A DNA stretch of 11,597 nt from Chloroflexota bacterium (GTDB lineage: Bacteria > Chloroflexota > Dehalococcoidia > SM23-28-2 > RBG-16-64-32): the NCBI GenBank assembly GCA_022565075.1, contig JADFKG010000056.1, positions 1 through 11,597 on the forward strand, read 5' to 3'. The position numbers and the translations under genes were made by a program. The notes under the pieces are model-generated. The model was not told where the DNA came from and searched no databases. It saw nothing but the letters and a program-made list of their open reading frames with translations. This document shows positions 1 to 6,250 of this stretch, piece after piece. How positions within the stretch are numbered: position 1 is the first letter of the stretch; each line of letters opens with the position of its first letter.

Positions 1-2
1 AA

Positions 3-293
3 GCGACAGAAGAACCGGCAGCGCAGTCCGAAGCGACAGAGGAGCCCGCCGCCGAGGGCGCGGAGCCGGAGGTGACTGAAGGGTCGGCAGCAGAGTCTGC
101 AGAGCCGGAAGCGACTGAGGAGCCTGCCGCGGAGCCTGCGAAGACTGAAGCGACTGAAGAGCCCGCCGCCGACGGTGCGGAAGAGGGCGATAACGGGTCT
201 GGTTCAAGTGAGGCCGCCGAGTCGTCTACGGAAAATTCCGCCTCAGGTGTAACGGAACAGTCTTCTGATGCGTTCAATAAAGCAAAAGAGTAG
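3..293 (+). CDS. 3' end of an unidentified gene: acidic Ala/Glu/Pro/Thr-rich repetitive tail
   Basis: This reading frame is open from the left edge to a TAG at 291-293, so it is the C-terminal end of a gene that starts outside the window. A GTG at 72 is in frame, but the same repeat composition continues upstream of it, so it is probably not the true start. The visible 96 residues are almost entirely A, E, P, T, S and G, with no hydrophobic core. They include a 13-residue repeat beginning EATEEPAA, then a Gly/Ser/Glu-rich stretch, ending in AFNKAKE. This looks like a disordered acidic tail attached to an upstream domain that cannot be seen. The stop lies 27 bases before clpC on the same strand, so co-transcription is possible. 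I do not recognise the protein; acidic tails of this kind occur on many unrelated proteins. That it is coding is supported by the repeat keeping frame while synonymous third positions vary. Confidence 0.7.
   Translation, partial: ATEEPAAQSEATEEPAAEGAEPEVTEGSAAESAEPEATEEPAAEPAKTEATEEPAADGAEEGDNGSGSSEAAESSTENSASGVTEQSSDAFNKAKE
30..185 (+). repeat. Four in-frame 39-bp (13-residue) tandem units in the acidic tail
   Basis: Units at 30-68, 69-107, 108-146 and 147-185 have an exact 39-base period. They encode EATEEPAAEGAEP, EVTEGSAAESAEP, EATEEPAAEPAKT and EATEEPAADGAEE. A further ATEEPAA core at 3-23 is followed by only two residues (QS) before the first full unit, so its spacing is 30 bases instead of 39. 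Units differ mostly at wobble positions (aca/act, gaa/gag, ccg/ccc/cct), so the repeat has diverged under protein-level constraint and is not a recent expansion. Confidence 0.8.
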
Positions 294-320
294 TTAATAG
301 GTAGAAGGCGAGTCTGACTT

Positions 321-2783
321 ATGGCGGACAGGTTCGACAAGTTTACCGAGAGGGCGCGTCGCGTCCTCACTCTCGCTCAGGAAGAAGCCCTGCGCTTCAA
401 CCACAACTACATCGGCACCGAGCACTTGCTGCTCGGCCTGGTGCGAGAGGGTGAAGGCGTTGCCGCGAAGGTGCTCGCCAACCTCGGCGTCGAACTGAAC
501 AAAGTCCGCTCCGCAGTCGAGTTCATCATCGGCCGTGGCGACCGCGCGGTCATGGGCGAGATCGGCCTTACACCACGCGCGAAGAAGGTGATCGAGTTGG
601 CCGTCGATGAGGCGCGCCGTCTCGGCCACCACTACATCGGCACCGAGCACTTGCTGCTGGGTCTCGTCCGCGAGGGCGAGGGCATCGCTGCCGGCGTGCT
701 GGAAAGCCTCGGCGTAAGCCTCGACAAGGTGCGCGCCGAAGTGACGCGCATCCTGGCGCAGAGCATGCCGCAGGGCGCCGCCCAGGGCGGCCGCGCCGCC
801 ACCCGCACGCCGACCGTTGACCAGTTGGGCATCGACCTGACGGCGGCAGCACGCGCGGACAAGCTCGACCCGGTGATCGGCCGCGAAAAGGAGATCGAGC
901 GCGTCATCCAGATCCTCTCTCGCCGCACCAAGAACAACCCCGTGCTCGTCGGTGAGCCGGGCGTCGGCAAGACAGCGATCGTCGAGGCGCTGGCGCAGCG
1001 GATCACGCGCGGCGAAGTGCCGGAGATGCTGCTCAACAAGCGGATCGTCACGCTGGACATCGGCTCGCTGGTCGCGGGTACGAAGTACCGTGGCGAGTTC
1101 GAAGAGCGGCTGAAGAAGGTGATCGAAGAGTTGAAGAGCGCCGGGAACTGCATCCTCTTCATCGACGAGATGCACATGCTCGTTGGCGCCGGCGCGGCCG
1201 AAGGCGCCGTCGATGCGGCCAACATCCTCAAGCCATCGCTGGCTCGCGGTGAATTACAGTGCGTCGGCGCGACCACGCTGGACGACTACCGCAAGCACAT
1301 CGAGAAGGACTCGGCGCTTGAGCGACGCCTACAGCCGATCACCGTCGACGAACCGAATATTGAAGACACGATCGAGATCCTCAAGGGCGTGCGCGCCCGT
1401 TACGAAGAACACCATGGCCTCACGATCAGTGACGAGGCCCTTGAATCGGCTGCCGAACTAGCGTCCCGTTACGTCCCGGACCGTTTCCTTCCCGACAAGG
1501 CGATCGACCTCGTCGACGAGGCCGCTTCTCGCGTCCGCATCAAGCGCTCTTACGCGCCGCCCCCGCTGCAGGAAGCGGCTAAGGGGCTGGACAGCCTGCG
1601 CCGCGAGAAGGAAGAGGCGATCACCGCACAACAGTACGAGTTCGCCGCCGAGTTGCGTGACCGCGAGGTGAAGCTACAGGACAAGCTGGAAGGTATGCAG
1701 ACCGGCTGGAAGGAAGAGACGAAGGAAGACGCGCCCGTCGTCAGCGCCGAGGACATCTGCGAGGTGGTCGCGATGTGGACGGGTATCCCGGTCACGCGCA
1801 TCGCCTCCGAGGAGTCGCAGCGGCTCCTGCAGATGGAGGACGTGCTGCACGAGAAGATCGTGGGTCAGGACGAGGCGATCCTGAACATCGCCAAGGCTGT
1901 CCGCCGCGCCCGCGCCGGGTTGAAGGACCCACGCCGGCCGATCGGCGTCTTCATGTTCCTGGGTCCGACCGGCGTCGGCAAGACGTATCTGGCGCGTGTC
2001 CTCTCTGAGTTCATGTTCGGCGACGAAGAGGCGATGATCAAGCTGGACATGTCTGAGTTCATGGAGAAGCACAACGTGTCCCGTCTCATCGGGGCGCCGC
2101 CTGGCTACGTCGGCTACGAGGACGCGGGCCAATTGACGGACACCGTCCGCCGCAAGTCGTACTGCCTGATCCTGCTCGACGAGATCGAGAAGGCGCACCC
2201 GGAGATCTACAACATGCTGCTGCAGATCTTCGATGATGGCCACCTGACAGACGCCAAGGGCCGCCGCGTGGACTTCCGCAACACGATCATTATTATGACC
2301 TCGAACGTGGGCTCGGACCTGATCCGCAAGGAAGGCAACCTGGGCTTCTCCATGACCAAGGACGATGCAGCGGACGCGGCCGCAAAGCACGAGAAGATGA
2401 AGGAAAAAGTGCTCTCGGCGATGAAGAACGTCTTCCGGCCGGAGTTCATCAACCGGCTGGACGCTACGATCGTGTTCCACGCGCTCACTAAGACGCACAT
2501 CCGCGAGATCGTCACGAACGAGATGAAGCAGGTCATCGAGCAGCTCAAGACCAAGGGTATTTCGCTTGAACTGACCGACTCTGCGCTCGACTGGATCGGC
2601 GAAAAGGGCTACGATCCGATGTTCGGTGCGCGCCCACTGCGCCGGGTTATCCAGAACGAGATCGAGGATCCACTGTCGGAAGCGCTGCTTGAGGAGCGCT
2701 TCAAAGATGGCGACAAGGTCAAAGTCGACGTCCAGAACGACGAGATCGTGCTCGATAACGTCTCTGAGCTGGCGCTGGCCTAG
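321..2783 (+). CDS. clpC: ClpC-type AAA+ unfoldase, ATP-binding subunit of Clp protease
   Basis: A cytoplasmic hexameric unfoldase that threads substrates into the ClpP peptidase. It has 820 residues, normal for ClpC. Two Clp N-domain repeats (about 1-70 and 77-148) each carry the YIGTEHLLLGLVREGEG signature. The first AAA+ module has Walker A GEPGVGKT (211-218) and Walker B LFIDE (279-283). A UVR-type coiled middle segment (about 423-458, AAELRDRE) is the hallmark separating ClpC from ClpA and ClpB. The second module has Walker A GPTGVGKT (548-555) and Walker B LILLDEIEKAHP (616-627). An LGF tripeptide at 674-676 matches the ClpP-docking loop of ClpC. The C-terminal small domain includes GYDPMFGARPLRR. 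The ATG at 321 begins MADRFDKFTERARRV, typical of the family; AGAAGG at 303-308 is a somewhat distant Shine-Dalgarno. No ctsR or mcsAB is visible, although only 320 bases precede the gene. All catalytic motifs look intact. Confidence 0.97.
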   Translation: MADRFDKFTERARRVLTLAQEEALRFNHNYIGTEHLLLGLVREGEGVAAKVLANLGVELNKVRSAVEFIIGRGDRAVMGEIGLTPRAKKVIELAVDEARRLGHHYIGTEHLLLGLVREGEGIAAGVLESLGVSLDKVRAEVTRILAQSMPQGAAQGGRAATRTPTVDQLGIDLTAAARADKLDPVIGREKEIERVIQILSRRTKNNPVLVGEPGVGKTAIVEALAQRITRGEVPEMLLNKRIVTLDIGSLVAGTKYRGEFEERLKKVIEELKSAGNCILFIDEMHMLVGAGAAEGAVDAANILKPSLARGELQCVGATTLDDYRKHIEKDSALERRLQPITVDEPNIEDTIEILKGVRARYEEHHGLTISDEALESAAELASRYVPDRFLPDKAIDLVDEAASRVRIKRSYAPPPLQEAAKGLDSLRREKEEAITAQQYEFAAELRDREVKLQDKLEGMQTGWKEETKEDAPVVSAEDICEVVAMWTGIPVTRIASEESQRLLQMEDVLHEKIVGQDEAILNIAKAVRRARAGLKDPRRPIGVFMFLGPTGVGKTYLARVLSEFMFGDEEAMIKLDMSEFMEKHNVSRLIGAPPGYVGYEDAGQLTDTVRRKSYCLILLDEIEKAHPEIYNMLLQIFDDGHLTDAKGRRVDFRNTIIIMTSNVGSDLIRKEGNLGFSMTKDDAADAAAKHEKMKEKVLSAMKNVFRPEFINRLDATIVFHALTKTHIREIVTNEMKQVIEQLKTKGISLELTDSALDWIGEKGYDPMFGARPLRRVIQNEIEDPLSEALLEERFKDGDKVKVDVQNDEIVLDNVSELALA

Positions 2784-2812
2784 AGACGTCTGTTAAGCGA
2801 GGACAAAAGGAA

Positions 2813-3556
2813 ATGCTGACGTGGCATCGTGTGCTGGCTGTATTGTCCGTATTGTTGGTTGCAATAGGGGTCATGTTCGGCGGCGCAGCCCTGGGTGAAC
2901 CCCTCGGCCTTCGCGGAGGCGGGGGTGGAAGTGAAGGCGACATAGGGCCCCTCACCAGTGACCCGACGGCGTCAGCTGTTCCGCGCGCCCTGATGCCCGG
3001 GGGACGTTGGACGGTGGCGGACGCGCGGGCCTTCGACGGATTCCCCGTCTTCTGGGCTGGCGAGGAGTACGGCGGCCTCCCCCTGACTGAGATAATCCGC
3101 GCAGAGTACATAGACTCCGAGCGTCCAGGGATTTCGGTCCGAGAGGGTAGCGTGGGTTTCCTCTATGGATCGTGCGTCATCACGAGCTATGACGGTGGAT
3201 GCCCTCCTCCATTCCAGGTCATCGTCCAATCCACCTGTCAGTCGCCTCCAGGCCTGGTGACTGACTCCATGACAGAGGAGCCGTTCGTGCTTAGGGGAGC
3301 GCTCGCTCAAGAGTATGCAAATGAGGATGGACATCTCCGGTTGTGGACGCAAGATGTGAGCCTGAGCATCTTTGGCCCTGACAAAGAGTCAATGCGCGCC
3401 CTTGCCGAGGCCTTACGTCCGTTGAACTCCTTGGCCTCTGTCGAGCCTGACGGAGATCTCAAGCCGCCCGTCCCTCTCGAGACTCTCGATTGTCCGCCGC
3501 TGTCACCCGGCACGCTGCCCGACAATCCATCCGGCACGTTTCCCATTACGCCCTGA
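2813..3556 (+). CDS. Putative membrane-anchored or secreted protein of unknown function, four cysteines
   Basis: A 247-residue protein starting 29 bases after the clpC stop, with Shine-Dalgarno GAGGA (2799-2803) nine bases before the ATG. The N-terminus (MLTWHR) leads into a hydrophobic segment (about 7-28), a signal peptide or anchor, followed by a Gly-rich spacer (34-40). The rest is polar and is predicted to lie outside the membrane. It has four cysteines (C121, C130, C142, C227). The central segment SVGFLYGSCV...GGCPPPFQVIVQSTC is the most family-like part, resembling uncharacterised exported proteins of high-GC bacteria from memory only. The C-terminal tail is Pro-rich. Codon use is less GC-biased than the neighbours, with TTG, ATA, GTA and AGT common near the start, suggesting a faster-evolving or acquired gene. 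There is no lipobox. Function cannot be assigned. It is a real gene on the evidence of its RBS, signal sequence and terminator. Confidence 0.8.
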   Translation: MLTWHRVLAVLSVLLVAIGVMFGGAALGEPLGLRGGGGGSEGDIGPLTSDPTASAVPRALMPGGRWTVADARAFDGFPVFWAGEEYGGLPLTEIIRAEYIDSERPGISVREGSVGFLYGSCVITSYDGGCPPPFQVIVQSTCQSPPGLVTDSMTEEPFVLRGALAQEYANEDGHLRLWTQDVSLSIFGPDKESMRALAEALRPLNSLASVEPDGDLKPPVPLETLDCPPLSPGTLPDNPSGTFPITP

Positions 3557-3582
3557 AACGGCCCTGGTCCAGAAGTGAAGAG

Positions 3583-3607
3583 GCCGCCCACATTGGGCGG
3601 CACTTTT
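3583..3607 (+). terminator. Rho-independent terminator after the unknown gene
   Basis: A perfect 7-bp GC stem, GCCGCCC (3583-3589) with GGGCGGC (3595-3601), encloses the loop ACATT; an A-T pair can shorten the loop to three bases. TTTT follows at 3604-3607, two bases after the stem. It lies 26 bases after the stop at 3556 and before radA, so it probably ends the clpC transcript and separates radA from it. Confidence 0.8.
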
Positions 3608-3699
3608 GAGTCGTAGGGGGCAGGTCATCTCGGCTTTCCCACATCCTGGTGCCATTAACCTATCGCCTCACGTGCGGTCGCTCTGAAACAATCGGGGGC

Positions 3700-5073
3700 G
3701 TGACTTCCCTGGGAACGAGCGGCCGGCGTGCCGCCAAGACCAGCTTCGCCTGCACCGAGTGCGGTCACGAGACCGTGCGCTGGGAAGGGCGTTGCGCGGG
3801 CTGCGGCGCCTGGGACAGCCTTCGTGAATGGACCGAGCCCGTCGATAGGGCGATGCCACCCGCCTACACGGCCGCCACGCCTGTCGCGCTTGACCAACTG
3901 GTGATCGGCGAAGAAAGGCTCTCGTTGGGCGTTCCGGAGTTTGACCGCGTCCTCGGCGGCGGACTTGTACCGGGATCGCTTGTGCTGATCGGCGGCGACC
4001 CGGGCATCGGCAAGTCGACGCTGGTCCTGCAGGCCGCCGGGAGCGCCGCTGCGCAGGCGCCGGTGCTGTACGTCTCGGCGGAGGAGTCGGCGGCGCAGGT
4101 GAAGATGCGCGCTGAGCGGCTGGACCTCGGCGATGCGAAGCTACTCGTGCTCGCGGAAACAAGCCTCGAGGCCGCGCTGCGACAGGCGGATGAGATCGCG
4201 CCCTGCCTGCTGGTGGTGGACTCCGTACAGACAGTGTTCAGCGAGGCCGCGGGCACCTCGGCGGGCAGCATCTCTCAGGTGCGCGAGTGCGCCGGAATGC
4301 TGATGCGCTGGGCGAAGGCGAGCGGCGTTCCGGTCGTGCTCACCGGGCATGTGACGAAAGACGGCGACATCGCCGGGCCGCGCATGCTCGAGCACGTCGT
4401 CGACGTTGTGCTGTATCTGGAGGGTGAGCGGTTCAGCTCGTATCGGCTGCTGCGCGCCGTCAAGAACCGCTTCGGCTCAGTCGACGAGATCGGTGTCTTC
4501 GAGATGACCGGCTCGGGACTGCGTGGAGTCGAGAACCCGTCCGAGGCGTTCATCGCGGAGCGGGCCGCCGAACCCGTGGGCTCGGTCATCGTGCCGGTGA
4601 TGGAGGGCACGCGTCCGGTACTCGTCGAAATCCAGGCGCTGACGAGCCCGACGGTGACACCGGCCCCGCGCCGTACAGCGAACGGGCTCGACTCGAACCG
4701 CCTGACGCTGGTTACGGCCGTCCTGTCGCGGCGGCTGGGCGTGCCGCTGGCTGGTCTGGACGTGATCGCCAACGTCGTCGGTGGGTTGCGTGTGCACGAG
4801 CCGGCGGCAGACCTCGGACTGGCGCTGGCGGTGTGTTCATCGCACCGTGACGAAGCGCTGCCGACGAACCTCGTCGCCCTGGGCGAGGTCGGTCTTTCGG
4901 GCGAGCTGCGATCCGTCTCGCACCTGGAGCGGCGCCTGATGGAAGCTGAGCGCCTGGGCTTCGAGCGCTGTCTTCTGCCTGAGAGCACGCTGCACCGTCA
5001 GCGCCCGAAGACGAGCATCGAGCTGGTCGTGGCGCCTGATCTGCGGCGGGCGCTAGCGATCGCCTTTGCGTAG
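3700..5073 (+). CDS. radA: RadA (Sms) DNA branch-migration/recombination ATPase
   Basis: RadA is a RecA/DnaB-like ATPase that promotes branch migration and D-loop extension in recombination and repair. With a GTG start at 3700 it has 457 residues, the usual size. Visible features are a four-cysteine zinc finger CTEC...CAGC (C18, C21, C32, C35), Walker A GGDPGIGKST (98-107), Walker B LLVVD ending at D174, the RadA-specific KNRFG motif (255-259), and a Lon-like C-terminal domain (about 285-457). An in-frame GTG at 3649 would add 17 residues (to 474), but that leader does not resemble RadA and has no Shine-Dalgarno. The 3700 start has only GGGGG (3694-3698) very close to it, so neither start is strongly supported. 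The gene lies beyond a terminator and so probably has its own promoter between 3608 and 3699, where I could not identify a convincing one. No disA follows; rodA converges from the other strand. Confidence 0.95.
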   Translation: MTSLGTSGRRAAKTSFACTECGHETVRWEGRCAGCGAWDSLREWTEPVDRAMPPAYTAATPVALDQLVIGEERLSLGVPEFDRVLGGGLVPGSLVLIGGDPGIGKSTLVLQAAGSAAAQAPVLYVSAEESAAQVKMRAERLDLGDAKLLVLAETSLEAALRQADEIAPCLLVVDSVQTVFSEAAGTSAGSISQVRECAGMLMRWAKASGVPVVLTGHVTKDGDIAGPRMLEHVVDVVLYLEGERFSSYRLLRAVKNRFGSVDEIGVFEMTGSGLRGVENPSEAFIAERAAEPVGSVIVPVMEGTRPVLVEIQALTSPTVTPAPRRTANGLDSNRLTLVTAVLSRRLGVPLAGLDVIANVVGGLRVHEPAADLGLALAVCSSHRDEALPTNLVALGEVGLSGELRSVSHLERRLMEAERLGFERCLLPESTLHRQRPKTSIELVVAPDLRRALAIAFA

Positions 5074-5140
5074 GAGTGTGGCACGGCTCTAGTTAGGTGG
5101 TCGCGGCCGTCGCCTGCCGCCGCGCCGGGCGGGGTCATCG
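5074..5140. other. Convergent intergenic gap between radA and rodA
   Basis: These 67 bases separate the stops of two converging genes. A GC-rich inverted repeat, CCGCC (5117-5121) with GGCGG (5128-5132), could fold in transcripts of either strand, but no T-tract follows on either side. It is therefore at most a weak or Rho-assisted termination site. Confidence 0.3.
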
Positions 5141-6250
5141 TCAGAATTCGAGTCGCTTGTGGCGGATGAGTATACCCTCGAGTAACCCCAGCGAGAGGAA
5201 CATCATCACAAGCGAGCTGCCGCCCTGGCTGATGAACGGCAAGGGAATACCTGTCACCGGCACCAGCCGTATGTTCACCGCGACGTTGATGAACACCTGG
5301 AAGAGGATCATGATCACGACGCCCGTCGCGATCAGACTTCCGAACTGGTCCTGAGAGAGCGTCGCGGCGCGGATGCCGCGAAACAGAAGCGCAGTGAAAA
5401 GCGCGAACAAGACCAGCGCGCCGATAAGCCCTAGCTCCTCGCCCAGCACGCTGAAGATGTAGTCGGTCGTCGACGTCTGGAGGAAGTCGAGCTGCGTCTG
5501 CGTGCCTTCGGTCAGCCCCTGGCCGAAAACGCCGCCGGAACCGATGCCAATCTCAGCCTGGCGGATGTTGAAGCCGCCGCCCAGCGGGTCGGACGCCGGG
5601 TCGATCCAGAGCCGAAAGCGGTCGATCTGGTAGTCGCCAAGGGTGAGCATCGCCATGAACGGGATCGTCGCCAGCGCGATGCCGAGGGCGATCACCAGGA
5701 AGCGGGGCGGCGCCCCGGCCATCGCCACCATTCCCAGCCAGATCGCGCCGAAGACGGCCGCCGTGCCCATGTCTGGCTCGATCAGGACGAGAGCGGCCGG
5801 CAGGGCCGCCATCGCCAGCGAGATCACGAACACGCGGGGATCGGCCATCTGCCGCTGGCGATCGGCGAGGTAGCGGGCCAGCGCGATGATCACGAGGAGC
5901 TTGGCGACCTCCGATGCCTGTATCTGCTGTCCGGCGAAGCTGAACCAGCGCGTCGAGCCGTAGGCCGATTCGCCGACGAAGAGCACCGCGGCGAGCATAA
6001 CCACTGCCAGCGCGTAGAGGCCGATGGCCATCTGCCCGTAGACGCGATAGTCCACCCAGGCCACCACGATCATCCCGCCAACACCCAGGAGGGCGAAGAT
6101 CATCTGCTTCGTCAGCGGATGATCCATGGTGATCGTCGGGTAGGCGCTGAGCGACGCGCTGTAAAGCAGCAGCCCGCCGTACGCCACCAGCGCCACGGCC
6201 AGCAGTATGAGCACGACGTCGAAGTTGCGCATCGCGCGTCGAGCGATCAC
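5141..6250 (-). CDS. rodA: RodA, SEDS-family peptidoglycan glycosyltransferase
   Basis: RodA polymerises lipid II into glycan strands for lateral wall growth, working with the PBP2 transpeptidase encoded just upstream. The protein has 369 residues, close to E. coli RodA (370), with about ten hydrophobic segments. Signature regions include the RFRLWIDPASDP extracytoplasmic motif (211-222) with QAEIGIGSGG (231-240), then TDYIFSVLGEELG with D263 at the position of the essential E. coli Asp262, and the C-terminal PVTGIPLPFISQGGSS (331-346). The start is GTG at 6250-6248, overlapping the TGA of the PBP2 gene as GTGA, a typical coupled arrangement. An in-frame ATG six codons later (6232) is the alternative start. 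It is the last gene of the mre operon. The residues just before D263 (FLQTST) differ from the E. coli FLPERH. Confidence 0.96.
   Translation of the reverse strand: MIARRAMRNFDVVLILLAVALVAYGGLLLYSASLSAYPTITMDHPLTKQMIFALLGVGGMIVVAWVDYRVYGQMAIGLYALAVVMLAAVLFVGESAYGSTRWFSFAGQQIQASEVAKLLVIIALARYLADRQRQMADPRVFVISLAMAALPAALVLIEPDMGTAAVFGAIWLGMVAMAGAPPRFLVIALGIALATIPFMAMLTLGDYQIDRFRLWIDPASDPLGGGFNIRQAEIGIGSGGVFGQGLTEGTQTQLDFLQTSTTDYIFSVLGEELGLIGALVLFALFTALLFRGIRAATLSQDQFGSLIATGVVIMILFQVFINVAVNIRLVPVTGIPLPFISQGGSSLVMMFLSLGLLEGILIRHKRLEF

Noticed and set aside
3..185. Left-edge direct repeats as a CRISPR array or mobile-element repeat
   Set aside because: Units are contiguous, coding, diverged at wobble positions and without unique spacers.
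294..1175. Long open frame on the - strand opposite clpC (293 codons)
   Set aside because: It is antisense to intact ClpC; high GC third positions remove stops. Its composition (D, H, L, A, R-rich) has no domain and no ribosome-binding site.
1674..2498. Long - strand open frame opposite the ClpC second AAA+ module
   Set aside because: It mirrors conserved ClpC coding sequence and reads as His/Asp/Arg-rich shadow protein without motifs.
5116..5133. Bidirectional terminator between radA and rodA
   Set aside because: The stem is only 5 bp and no T-tract follows on either strand, so it is listed only as a weak possibility within the gap.
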